From JAPEKQ01 sp964516845 (GTDB lineage: Bacteria > Joyebacterota > Joyebacteria > Joyebacterales > Joyebacteraceae): a DNA stretch of 22,834 nt. Below the pieces are notes generated by a model. It was not told where the DNA came from. It did no database searches and was given only the letters and a program-made list of their open reading frames with translations. Below, in pieces: positions 15,637 to 22,834 of the stretch (positions are counted from its first letter, which is position 1; each line of letters opens with the position of its first letter). Both the position numbers and the translations under genes were made by a program. The stretch lies in the NCBI GenBank assembly GCA_964516845.1, contig CAZEXP010000037.1, forward strand, positions 1-22,834, in the 5' to 3' direction.

Positions 15637-15703
15637 CGGGATGCTGTGTGGCGAGTGTCTCGGACCGTGGACTTCCGGTGGAACGGGGATCGGCCTCGCG
15701 CGC

Positions 15704-16948
15704 TCAGTGGTAGAGTGCCTTGATCGCTCCCCAGCTCATCCTCTCCACGGGCGAATCACATCCCTGACCGAACGCGCCGACGAGCAGGCCGCACGGACTC
15801 TCGGCATCCAGACAGGGCGATGTGTCGAAGAGGCGGTAGTCGCCGGCTTCCGTATCACAGAACTCAGGGACCTCCGAGAAGTTATTGCTCAATCCGGTCT
15901 GGTCGCCGACGAGGGCGTCGTAGTTGCCACCGACGTTTTCGTACACATCGCAGCACGTGACGTCCGGCTCGTTGCCCTCGGCCGACGCTGCAACGCCCCC
16001 CCCACTCGCGGAGTAGGCGATGATACACCTGGTCAGCTCGCAGCCGCCTCCGCTGCAATAGACGCCACCCCCGGCGCCGAACAATGCGGAGTTCTCCACG
16101 ATCGTGCAGTTCGTGACGGTTGTCCCGCTCAGAAGGTTGATGCCTCCGGCGTAGTCGTACGTAGCTTCGTTCCTGCTGATGTCGCAGGAGTCGAGAGAGA
16201 TGTCGCCCGCGGTCGTGCTGTGGGTTCGTACCCCCCCCACCTTCATAGCCTCGTTGCTGACGATTGAGCACCCGATGAACTGGCTCGGCGTGGCGCCCTG
16301 CATGTAGACTCCGCCGGCCAGTGTCGTCCCGGTGTTGTCGATGATCGTGCACGACTCGAACAGGCCGCCGGCAACGTAGATGTTCACCCCGCCCCCGTAT
16401 GGCGCCGTGCATCCCGTGATGGTGCAGTCAACGAAGTGCGGTGAGGCGTTGGATGATATGTAGACGCCGCCACCTCTCTTCAGGGAACCGGCAGCCATAC
16501 ACTGGCCGATGATGCAGTTGTCGACCACCGTGTCGGTGCCCTCGATGATGATGCCCCCTCCGTTCCCCGTCGTGTACCCGTTGATCACGGCGATGCCCTG
16601 AAGTGTTGCGTCACCGGTCCCTACGGTCGCATCGAAGTAGAACCCGCGGTGCTCCGCCCGGGCGCTCCCCTCACAATCGATAATGCAGGCCATCGGATCC
16701 CCGCTCTGCGAGCGGATCGTGATGCCGCGGGACGGAACCGTGATGTCTCTGTTCCCGTCGCCGGTGAACGTCCCGTCGGTCAACTCGAGGATATCACTGT
16801 CGGTGGCCTCCCCGATGGCCGCCTGGATCGTCGCGTAGTCACCGAGCCCGTCGGGCCGGATGACATACGTGGCCCCGGCGGCGCTGCATACCGGGAGCAG
16901 AGCGAGAGCCGACGCGAGAAGAACCGAACTCGTGCGCAGTACCATCAT
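15704..16948 (-). CDS. Exported right-handed beta-helix protein with SWGAIKALY-type C-terminal tail
   Basis: Secreted protein of 414 residues. A signal peptide (about 1-26, AAGA then TYV) leads into R-P-D-G-x-G-D-Y-A-T-I-Q-A-A-I, the typical opening of pectate-lyase-like/NosD-type helices. Residues about 60-340 are beta-helix coils rich in G-G-G-V/I, N-C-T-I and Cys steps (for example GGGVYISSNASPHFVDCTI, GGVYMQGATPSQFIGCSI). A D-Y-R-L-F-D-T-S-P-C-L-D segment near 370 caps the helix, as in polymorphic repeat proteins. No lyase catalytic set is evident, so it may be an adhesin or structural protein. The last 16 residues (399-414) end SWGAIKALYH and match the tail of the unrelated protein at 21398. 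The ATG at 16948 has AGGAG 6 bases upstream. An earlier in-frame ATG at 17059 would bury the signal peptide. Confidence 0.88.
   Translation of the reverse strand: MMVLRTSSVLLASALALLPVCSAAGATYVIRPDGLGDYATIQAAIGEATDSDILELTDGTFTGDGNRDITVPSRGITIRSQSGDPMACIIDCEGSARAEHRGFYFDATVGTGDATLQGIAVINGYTTGNGGGIIIEGTDTVVDNCIIGQCMAAGSLKRGGGVYISSNASPHFVDCTITGCTAPYGGGVNIYVAGGLFESCTIIDNTGTTLAGGVYMQGATPSQFIGCSIVSNEAMKVGGVRTHSTTAGDISLDSCDISRNEATYDYAGGINLLSGTTVTNCTIVENSALFGAGGGVYCSGGGCELTRCIIAYSASGGGVAASAEGNEPDVTCCDVYENVGGNYDALVGDQTGLSNNFSEVPEFCDTEAGDYRLFDTSPCLDAESPCGLLVGAFGQGCDSPVERMSWGAIKALYH
15707..15754 (-). other. C-terminal tail motif, copy 1 (SPVERMSWGAIKALYH)
   Basis: Codes for the final 16 residues of the beta-helix protein. 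It is identical to copy 2 at 13 of 16 positions. Within it 28 bases (15709-15736) differ from copy 2 by a single base. It has no membrane helix, lipobox or LPXTG motif. Confidence 0.8.
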
Positions 16949-17090
16949 CGCTGTCTCCTGCTTGTGAGTCCCGAACGCGCTCTTCGTGGTCGGCATGACT
17001 TCCGCGCGGTCCCGACTCAGCCGTATTGGATGCGTCGTCAGCCGGACGCTTCGGATCACACTCAGTCAAGGCGACGACACCCAGAGGTAT
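16949..17090. other. Upstream region of the beta-helix gene
   Basis: No gene is visible. It must hold the minus-strand promoter of the beta-helix gene, but no convincing -10/-35 pair was found. Confidence 0.35.
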
Positions 17091-17243
17091 TCCAACCCTT
17101 CCGTCACTATACCCCTGCCATCAACTCCTGCCCAGTCCATTCTGTCGGTGGTTGCGATGGAGAGCGGGACCCACTATGTCTCGACGAGGTTCAACAGCGA
17201 GGGCAAGCACGAGATCGGGGTGACGGTGCAGCAGCCAGGATGA
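17091..17243 (+). pseudogene. 3' remnant of a PPC-domain gene
   Basis: The plus-strand frame reads like the end of a beta-sandwich domain: SVTIPLPST, then SGTHYVSTRFNSEGKHEIGVTVQ and a stop at 17241-17243. The last C-terminal strand of the lipoprotein at 2790 reads GTHYIYTMLWNEYVEYYLEVTVQ in the corresponding place, so GTHY and VTVQ align at similar spacing. Codon third positions here are GC-rich in this frame. No signal peptide, ribosome site or full domain precedes it. I read it as the surviving end of a decayed or rearranged PPC-domain gene. Chance similarity cannot be excluded. Confidence 0.4.
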
Positions 17244-17285
17244 AACGGTTGGCGGTCCGGTCTCGGACACAGTCCCTTCAGAGGA

Positions 17286-18356
17286 TCAGGAGTCGCCGGC
17301 CGTCTTGTTCGCGACGTCACGCTGTCCGCGCTTCTCGCGGTACATGCGCGCGTCTGCTTCCTTGAGCACGACCGAGAGAGGCCGGCGGCTCGTCGCAGTG
17401 CTCAAGCCAAGGGAGACGTGGACGGGCATCTCGGGGTGTGCGGCATTCTGCTCGGCAATGATGCGCCTGAGCCGCTCCAGCAGACGTTCACCGGACGTCG
17501 CATCGGTGGCAGGCAAGAGCACGGCGAACTCATCCCCGCCCATGCGCGCGATAATGTCGTCCGCTCGGAAGGAAGCGGTCAGCGCCTGCGCGACGCCCTT
17601 GAGCACGACGTCTCCCGAGGCGTGTCCATGGAGGTCGTTGGTGAGCTTGAGGTCGTCGACATCCGCCGCCACGATGCTGACAGGGAAGCTGCGTCCTCGC
17701 TCGAAGCGTTCCATTTCTTCGACGAAGAAGCCGCGACTATACAGGCCGGTCAAGGCATCGTGCGTGCTCAGGTGTCTCAGCACGTCCTCGGTCTGCTTCA
17801 GGGCGGTGATGTCCGTGACGGCAACCCGGCACAGAGACGGACCGGTCACGCTATCCCGCACGAGATTCGCGCCCAGCTGCGCCCAGAACTCGGCACCACC
17901 CTTCCCGTTCATTCTCAGCTCGCAGATCTGGAACGCACCCGTTTCGAGAAGCCTGTCGAGGTGCGAATGAAGGACGGACAGATCCTCTCCCACGACCAGC
18001 TGTTCCACATGCTGCCCGAGCAGCCGCCCTCTTTCGAGGCCCAGCAGCGTCGCGACGGTGAGGTTGGCGTCCACGACACGCCCATCCGTGTCGAGCGTCA
18101 TGTAGCCCACGGGTGCGAGGTTGTAGAGATCGAAGTACTTGGCGCGCGATGCTTCGAGCTCCTCCTGGATCCGCCGAAGCTCCTCGTTCTGCATCTCCAG
18201 CTCGATCTGGTGCACCTCCAGCTCGTGCACAAGGCGCAGTGTGTCCGACTCGGTGGCAGAATGGGCGGGGGCCGTTCTCTTGCGTTCGCTCAGCTTCGCC
18301 TCCGCCTGCCGGCGCAGCTCGGCACCGTCGGCAGGCTGCCCGCGGGTCATCTTCAT
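17286..18356 (-). CDS. PAS-GGDEF diguanylate cyclase
   Basis: Cytosolic enzyme of 356 residues predicted to make cyclic di-GMP from GTP. Residues 35-72 form a coiled coil (LVHELEVHQIELEMQNEEL), 72-190 a PAS sensor (FDLYNLAPVGYMTLDTDGRVVDAN), and 190-345 the GGDEF domain. The active-site motif is exact (GGDEF at 273-277), and an RxxD product-inhibition site (Arg264-Asp267) lies five residues before it, so it should be active and feedback-inhibited. There is no transmembrane segment, so activity must be controlled through PAS or by partner proteins. The ATG at 18356 has AGGAG 6 bases upstream. It begins 12 bases after the CheB-CheR-PAS gene and is almost certainly co-transcribed with it. No terminator is obvious after the stop. 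Confidence 0.95.
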   Translation of the reverse strand: MKMTRGQPADGAELRRQAEAKLSERKRTAPAHSATESDTLRLVHELEVHQIELEMQNEELRRIQEELEASRAKYFDLYNLAPVGYMTLDTDGRVVDANLTVATLLGLERGRLLGQHVEQLVVGEDLSVLHSHLDRLLETGAFQICELRMNGKGGAEFWAQLGANLVRDSVTGPSLCRVAVTDITALKQTEDVLRHLSTHDALTGLYSRGFFVEEMERFERGRSFPVSIVAADVDDLKLTNDLHGHASGDVVLKGVAQALTASFRADDIIARMGGDEFAVLLPATDATSGERLLERLRRIIAEQNAAHPEMPVHVSLGLSTATSRRPLSVVLKEADARMYREKRGQRDVANKTAGDS

Positions 18357-18368
18357 CGCCGGCTCCTC

Positions 18369-21023
18369 TCACTGCTGTTCATCCAGTTTGTCCTGCAAGC
18401 ACACGCCATCCGACCGCAGCTCCGCCTCCAGGGCCTTGGCGCGGGTGATGTCCATGAATGTGATCACGACACCGGCAACCACGCTGTGCATCGACCAGTA
18501 CGGCAGGATCCGTGTCGCGAACCAACTCCCATCACCGGTGGAGATCTCCTTCTCCACCGCAACGGACGTGTTGATCACCGTGCCCGCATCATCGGCCAAT
18601 CCCGGGTAGATGAGATCGGAGGATATGTCGCTGAGCGGTCGCCCCACATCGTCGGGAATCAACTTGATGAGTGTCCGCATCGGGCTTGTGAAACGCCGAA
18701 CACAGAGGTTCTCGTCCAGAAAGAGAGTAGCGATACCTGTGCTTTCCAGGAGGTTCCGCATGTCGCAGTCCATGCGTGAGAGCTCGTCCAGCCTGGATTG
18801 GAGTTCGTGGTTGACCGTGTGCAGCTCCTCGTTCATCGACTCAAGCTCTTCCTTTGAGGTCGTCAGCTCCTCGTTCGTGGATTGCATCTCCTCGTTGGCC
18901 GATTGCAGTTCCTCATTGGCAGACTTCAGTTCCTCCTCCCACGCCCGGACCTCTTCACGCATCGTGTGCAACTCCAGACGGGTCTGGTCGAGTTCCTGCT
19001 CAAGTTCCTCCTGCAGCTTCGCGTCCCGCACCGCATGTGCACGTGGCCTGGCACTCGCGGGCCCCGGAGCCTCTTCGGCAACGTCATGGAAGGTGAACAG
19101 TACTCTCCCCCGCAGGCCATCCGGTTCGGTGATGGGCTGGATGGTGACATTCACCACATGCTTCTCTCCGTCGGTGACCACCACCGCGCGGCTGAGCGCG
19201 ATCGTTTCACTCTGCCTCAGGGCCTTTCTGAGCCCTCGCAGCAGCTCGGAGCGCAGACCCTCGCGTGCCATCGCGAGTATGTTCCAGTTGACCTTGCCGG
19301 CCGGCGGTTCCAGGTACTTACCGGTGTGTCCGTTGATGTAGAGAATGTCACCCTTGTCATTGGTCAGTACCGCAGCAGGGGAATACCGCCGCAGGAGCAG
19401 TTGCCCTGCCAGCGTCTCCAGGCTGGCCTTGCGGTCGAGTCGCTCTGTTCGCACCGTCTGCTTCCCGGCGGCATACGCGATCGGGAACTCGATCGGTTCC
19501 GTCGGCAAGCCGGAGTCGGACCACCGGTACAGCTGTGAATTCTTGTCCACGGGCTCGAAGAGGTTGCTGAGATCGCCGATTGTCTCCGCGTTCCCCAGGA
19601 GGAGGAAGCCGCCCGGGTTCAGGCTGTAGTGGAAGACCCTCAGGAGCTTCTCCTGCAGTTCGGGCTTCAGGTAGATGAGCAGATTGCGGCAGCTCAGGAT
19701 GTCGAGTCTGCTGAACGGCGGATCCATAACGATGTTCTGGGGGGCGAAGACCACCATCTCGCGGATCGCTTGCGTCACCTGATAGCCATGCTCCAGCGTG
19801 ACGAAGAAGCGTTCCAGCCGCGGAGCGGAAACGTCGGCTGCTATGTTCGGCGGGAAGACGCCCTCGCGGGCCCTCGCGATCGCCTGAGCGTCCAGGTCGG
19901 TCCCGAAGACCTGCAGCGTGAAGTTCCTGGCGGGCGCGGTCTCCTCCAAGGCCTCCCTGAAGAGAATGGCCAGTGAATAGGCCTCCTCGCCAGTAGAACA
20001 GGCGGGGACCCACGCGCGCAGCTTGTGATTCGAGGCGTCGTCGCGGAGCAGCATGGGCATGACCTCGGTCTTCAGCTGCGTCCACACCTCGGGATCGCGG
20101 AAGAAGCTCGTCACGCCTATCAGCAACTCACGGAACAGGAGTTCCACCTCCTGCGGATTCCGCTGCAGGAAGTGCACGTAGTCGGAGAGTTCAGCGATCT
20201 GATGCAGTCCCCTGCGCCGCTGGATGCGGCGACGAACGGTACTCTCCTTGTAGAGCGAGAAGTCGTGACCGGTCTCCGTGCGAAGCAGGATCATCACCTT
20301 GTCGATATCGCTGTGGGGCACGTCCTGGTCCGCCCGTGTCGCTCCTGGCCATTGCGATGTGTGATGGACATAGGCGCCGATCCTGCCCGGAAGCTCTTCC
20401 ACCGGAGCGACCACGTCGGCGAGTCCCGAGTCGATGGCACTGCGGGGCATGCCATCGAACTTGGCGGAGACCGGCTCCTGCACGAAGACCGCTCCTGCGT
20501 TCTCCTTCACGGCTCTGAGACCGAGCGTACCGTCGGAGCCCATGCCAGAAAGGATAACGGCGAGACCGTGCTCTCGCTGATCATTGGCCAGCGCGCGAAG
20601 GAAGTAGTCGACCGGCAGGCGTAGTCCGCGTGGCGCGACCGGGTCGAGCAGATGCAGGACCCCGTGCAGGATGGACATATCCTTGTTCGGAGGAATGACG
20701 TAGACGCTGTCCGGCCTCACCCGCATCGTGTCCTGCACCTGCGTCACTGGCATCGCGGTGCCGCGTTGGAGCAGCTCGACCAACATGCTCTCACGCGTGG
20801 GATCCTGATGCTGGACGATCACGAACGCCATGCCGCTGCCCTCGGGCACGTTGGCGAGGAACGTCTCCAGCGCCTGGAGTCCTCCCGCCGAGGCGCCGAT
20901 GCCGACGACAGGGAACGAGTGCGTCGAATCGCCCACGGGGTCGGCTCCCGGGGATGGCACGTCTACCGCCGCGGCGGTGGGCGTCTCTGCCGCTGGTCGC
21001 TTGGGGCGGGGCCTTCCGCTCAC
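18369..21023 (-). CDS. CheB-CheR-PAS fusion signalling protein
   Basis: Cytosolic 884-residue fusion of chemotaxis-type methylesterase and methyltransferase. Residues 37-225 are the CheB catalytic domain with Ser45 (GIGASAGG), His72 (QHQDP) and Asp164 (GMGSDG). Residues 240-500 are CheR: the N-terminal helical part, then ACSTGEEAYSLAI (341-353), GTDLD (374-378) and SCRNLLIYL (444-452) of the AdoMet-binding fold. Residues 545-650 look like a PAS domain, 668-748 are a long coiled coil with repeated NEELQS/NEEMQS heptads, and 750-870 are a second PAS domain. There is no receiver domain and, unlike many CheB/CheR hybrids, no histidine kinase at the end. Instead the next gene is a PAS-GGDEF cyclase with a similar coiled coil. 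The GTG at 21023 is chosen for AGGAGG 7 bases upstream. No chemoreceptor gene is nearby. Confidence 0.93.
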   Translation of the reverse strand: MSGRPRPKRPAAETPTAAAVDVPSPGADPVGDSTHSFPVVGIGASAGGLQALETFLANVPEGSGMAFVIVQHQDPTRESMLVELLQRGTAMPVTQVQDTMRVRPDSVYVIPPNKDMSILHGVLHLLDPVAPRGLRLPVDYFLRALANDQREHGLAVILSGMGSDGTLGLRAVKENAGAVFVQEPVSAKFDGMPRSAIDSGLADVVAPVEELPGRIGAYVHHTSQWPGATRADQDVPHSDIDKVMILLRTETGHDFSLYKESTVRRRIQRRRGLHQIAELSDYVHFLQRNPQEVELLFRELLIGVTSFFRDPEVWTQLKTEVMPMLLRDDASNHKLRAWVPACSTGEEAYSLAILFREALEETAPARNFTLQVFGTDLDAQAIARAREGVFPPNIAADVSAPRLERFFVTLEHGYQVTQAIREMVVFAPQNIVMDPPFSRLDILSCRNLLIYLKPELQEKLLRVFHYSLNPGGFLLLGNAETIGDLSNLFEPVDKNSQLYRWSDSGLPTEPIEFPIAYAAGKQTVRTERLDRKASLETLAGQLLLRRYSPAAVLTNDKGDILYINGHTGKYLEPPAGKVNWNILAMAREGLRSELLRGLRKALRQSETIALSRAVVVTDGEKHVVNVTIQPITEPDGLRGRVLFTFHDVAEEAPGPASARPRAHAVRDAKLQEELEQELDQTRLELHTMREEVRAWEEELKSANEELQSANEEMQSTNEELTTSKEELESMNEELHTVNHELQSRLDELSRMDCDMRNLLESTGIATLFLDENLCVRRFTSPMRTLIKLIPDDVGRPLSDISSDLIYPGLADDAGTVINTSVAVEKEISTGDGSWFATRILPYWSMHSVVAGVVITFMDITRAKALEAELRSDGVCLQDKLDEQQ

Positions 21024-21397
21024 GACTCAGCCTCCTGCAGTGACCTCCTGCGTCCATGGAACCGGTTGGGGATCGGGACAAACCCACGCCTGCATCCGGC
21101 ATGTGAGAGGAGCAGAACCTCGCTGGTGCGGTGCAGACCGTGGCATCAACTCTGATTTGTAGTCACATAGGCCACCATCGCTCTCGGTGCGACAGTCAGT
21201 CAAGAGGCTTCTTGGCCGGTCTCTGGTTGCGCCACGTGCGGCCCCCATCCGTCGGGGCTCCAGGTCCTCGATTCCGGCCGCGAATAGAGCAAGAAGGCCC
21301 ACCATGGCTGGCGGGCCTTCTTGCGATCTGGCTCCTCGTGGTGAACGTCACTCGAACAGGTCGCCGTGTCACACACCACGTGGGTCTCACGTCGGAG
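21024..21397 (-). promoter_or_regulatory. Intergenic region upstream of the CheB-CheR-PAS gene
   Basis: A 374-base stretch without a credible gene. A second GGAGG lies 15 bases upstream of the used ribosome site. Around 21140-21190 the sequence becomes AT-richer and may hold the promoter, but no box pair is convincing. A strong hairpin at 21289-21324 closes the gene that ends at 21398. Confidence 0.35.
21289..21324 (-). terminator. Hairpin terminator after the Cys-rich exported protein gene
   Basis: Fifteen-position stem (GCAAGAAGGCCCACC paired with GGCGGGCCTTCTTGC) with one A-C mismatch and a 6-base loop. It lies 74 bases after the stop on the minus strand. The symmetric arms would also work on the plus strand. 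Confidence 0.7.
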
Positions 21398-22525
21398 CTA
21401 CCGGTAGAGCGCCTTGATCGCTCCCCAGCTGGTATTCTCGACCGGGCTCCCGGAATTCCCTATTGCCGCCCAGAGGATGTACCAGCCGAGCTCCTCGGTG
21501 CTGGAATCCGAACCGAAGAAGAAACCGATCGAGACGGTCTCGCCAATCCACGGCGTCAGGTCGAACGAATCGGTCCTGAAGTCGGTTGCGCCCTCCCCCG
21601 TGAAGCACGGGAAGGAACCGATGCACGAGTTGTCCCAGTCACCGATCGCATCGTAGCCGCGTGCAGGGGTCAGCAGGCTCCATGTCGTGCCGCCATCGGT
21701 GGTGATGCCGACCATCCCCCCGTCATAGCCATCCTCTAAGACGTAGAAGTGACAAACCTCCAGACAGCTGCAGTCCTCACCCAGCAGTGTGGGGCCCACC
21801 CAGACAGCGTCGGCCGACTCAATCGAATAGGAGCCCCCCAGCCCTGTGCAGAGGACGTTCGCGACTTCGGTGTCCCCACAGGCCACATCGGGAATGCCCG
21901 CGGGAGCGGCGCCCCACTCCCAAACGTTGTTCTGGACCCCGCACGCCTGGTGCACGAACCCTTCGTCACTCGTGTTGAAGTCCCACTCCTTGCAGATGGA
22001 TGCCAGCGGCGAGCACTCGTCGTCGGGCTCATTCCGGTAGACCGCGAGCAAAAAATCGCATTCGTCTCCCTCGAAACCGTCGACCACGAGGTAGTACGTG
22101 CCGGGGTCGATACAGTCGACCGGCCATCCGTAGTCGTCGAACTCGATGCAGTCACCCTCGTCGCAGCTTCCCAGGAGAAACCAGTCGAGGTCACACAGAT
22201 CCGGTCTGTACCAGAGCGAGATGCCGATGTCCTGGCAGAACGCCCCTTCGATCGTGAGTTCGAACACGGCCTCGCCGCCGTCCTCCGACCAGGGTATTTC
22301 GCAGTCAGGATACGCATCGACGTTCGCAGGCGCGCCAACATTGGTGCTCCAGATGGTCTGCCCGACGGTAATGGGAGTCGCCCCCGAGCAGTCGAGATTC
22401 CCTCGTGTCACGGCTGCCGCGGATGGCTCCTTTGGCTTGCGCACTTCCTTCCACTTGGCCTCAGCCACACCCACGCTCAGAACGACAGTCAACACAACAG
22501 CCAGCGCGATAGCAACGCCTCTCAT
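21398..22525 (-). CDS. Exported Cys-rich protein with PPC-like and MAM/InhA-like domains and SWGAIKALYR tail
   Basis: Secreted protein of 375 residues. The signal peptide ends AEA (residues 21-23). Residues about 45-165 resemble a PPC-like beta-sandwich (AVFELTIEG, CIDPGTYYLVVDGFEGDECDFLLAVY), unusually rich in Cys and acidic residues. Residues about 180-350 resemble the MAM/immune-inhibitor-A type jelly-roll (WDFNTSDEGF, GITTDGGTTWSLL, FDLTPWIGETVSIGFFFGSD, GWYI). About 20 Cys suggest disulfides outside the cytoplasm. The last 16 residues, SPVENTSWGAIKALYR, match those of the beta-helix protein at 15704. No catalytic site is visible, so a surface-binding or structural role is inferred. The ATG at 22525 has GGAGG 8 bases upstream. 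The ATG at 22561 would extend past the signal peptide. Confidence 0.85.
   Translation of the reverse strand: MRGVAIALAVVLTVVLSVGVAEAKWKEVRKPKEPSAAAVTRGNLDCSGATPITVGQTIWSTNVGAPANVDAYPDCEIPWSEDGGEAVFELTIEGAFCQDIGISLWYRPDLCDLDWFLLGSCDEGDCIEFDDYGWPVDCIDPGTYYLVVDGFEGDECDFLLAVYRNEPDDECSPLASICKEWDFNTSDEGFVHQACGVQNNVWEWGAAPAGIPDVACGDTEVANVLCTGLGGSYSIESADAVWVGPTLLGEDCSCLEVCHFYVLEDGYDGGMVGITTDGGTTWSLLTPARGYDAIGDWDNSCIGSFPCFTGEGATDFRTDSFDLTPWIGETVSIGFFFGSDSSTEELGWYILWAAIGNSGSPVENTSWGAIKALYR
21401..21448 (-). other. C-terminal tail motif, copy 2 (SPVENTSWGAIKALYR)
   Basis: Codes for the final 16 residues of the Cys-rich exported protein. It matches copy 1 at 15707-15754, while the rest of the two proteins is unrelated. 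Confidence 0.8.
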
Positions 22526-22586
22526 GGTGTGCGCCTCCCACTCTCGGACGGAATGTATCATCTTCGAACCCTGATCCCATACTCTA

Positions 22587-22621
22587 CCACACTCCCGTGC
22601 CCGTGCGGCACGGGAGTGTGG
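22587..22621 (-). terminator. Perfect 15-bp hairpin after katG
   Basis: CCACACTCCCGTGCC pairs exactly with GGCACGGGAGTGTGG around a 5-base loop, 44 bases after the katG stop. There is no T-tract, so termination is likely but not certain. It could also mark a leader structure upstream of the gene starting at 22525. Confidence 0.55.
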
Positions 22622-22664
22622 ATCACCGCCACGTCCCCGTTCGATGCGTTCCGAAACTGCCGCG

Positions 22665-22834
22665 CTACGTTCTGACGAGGTCGAAACGATCGAGGTTCAT
22701 TACCTTGTCCCACGCCTCGACGAAGTCGTGCACGAACTTCTGCTGGGAGTCCTCACATCCATAGACCTCCGCCACGGCCCGGAGCTGGGAGTTCGAGCCG
22801 AAGATGAGATCGACACGGGTGCCGGTCCACTTGA
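22665..22834 (-). CDS. katG: Catalase-peroxidase KatG, C-terminal fragment
   Basis: The last 55 residues of a heme catalase-peroxidase, an enzyme that removes hydrogen peroxide by catalase and peroxidase activity. The fragment reads KWTGTRVDLIFGSNSQLRAV, continues AEVYG, and ends FVHDFVEAWDKVMNLDRFDL followed by VRT and TAG. This is the highly conserved end of the second, non-catalytic KatG domain. The gene continues beyond the window edge, with about 670-690 residues missing. A perfect hairpin follows the stop. Confidence 0.93.
   Translation of the reverse strand, partial: KWTGTRVDLIFGSNSQLRAVAEVYGCEDSQQKFVHDFVEAWDKVMNLDRFDLVRT

Noticed and set aside
15704..22525. PEP-CTERM, GlyGly-CTERM or LPXTG signals on the exported proteins
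   Set aside because: The C-termini lack the required hydrophobic helix and basic anchor. The shared tail is short and soluble.
1..22834. CRISPR array, tRNA, rRNA, insertion sequence or prophage
   Set aside because: No regularly spaced repeats, no tRNA T-loop/anticodon pattern, no rRNA-like stretch and no transposase, integrase or phage protein was seen.

Overview
The window is a high-GC (about 60-65% by eye) bacterial chromosomal fragment from a metagenome-style assembly. One 100-N scaffold gap lies inside a gene, and a gene is cut at each edge. The organism is Gram-negative: there is an RND inner-membrane transporter, a small beta-barrel protein, several lipoproteins and many Sec-exported proteins. 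The amylase carries a FlgD-like/T9SS-type C-terminal domain and two exported proteins share an unusual short C-terminal tail. Together with the pre-peptidase C-terminal (PPC) domains and the beta-helix protein this suggests an FCB-group lineage, such as Candidatus Eisenbacteria or a relative. That placement is inference, not proof.

Layout. 1-2685 (+): RND permease, 5' end missing. 2790-3926 (-): lipoprotein with an Ig-like and two PPC domains, divergent from 4171-6420 (+), a secreted GH13 amylase. 6714-6788 (+): a 24-residue Lys-rich mini-ORF with a perfect ribosome site and its own terminator. 6990-8004 (-): zinc-ribbon protein and protein-kinase-like protein, probably one operon. 8359-9023 (+): small outer-membrane protein broken by a scaffold gap. 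9546-11138 (+): modular surface lipoprotein. 11279-12895 (+): UshA-type 5'-nucleotidase lipoprotein. 12993-13208 (-): cold-shock protein. 13613-13729 (-): 38-residue Lys-rich protein whose transcript probably runs to a strong terminator near 13393. 13941-15636 (+): PadR regulator and membrane protein, overlapping genes. 15704-16948 (-): beta-helix exported protein. 17091-17243 (+): likely remnant of a PPC-domain gene. 17286-21023 (-): two-gene signalling operon of a CheB-CheR-PAS fusion followed by a PAS-GGDEF diguanylate cyclase. 21398-22525 (-): exported Cys-rich protein. 22665-22834 (-): C-terminal end of catalase-peroxidase KatG.

How it fits together. Most genes are single transcription units, each closed by its own GC-rich hairpin, and several of these hairpins share a GGCCCGCC/GGCGGGCC core. 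The theme is cell envelope and export: polymer and nucleotide scavenging (amylase, 5'-nucleotidase), surface proteins, efflux, and a c-di-GMP-linked signalling pair. The most notable observation is that the beta-helix protein and the unrelated Cys-rich exported protein end in nearly the same 16 residues (SPVExxSWGAIKALY plus H or R). This is a candidate new C-terminal sorting or anchoring signal, present in the same genome as a FlgD/T9SS-like tail on the amylase.
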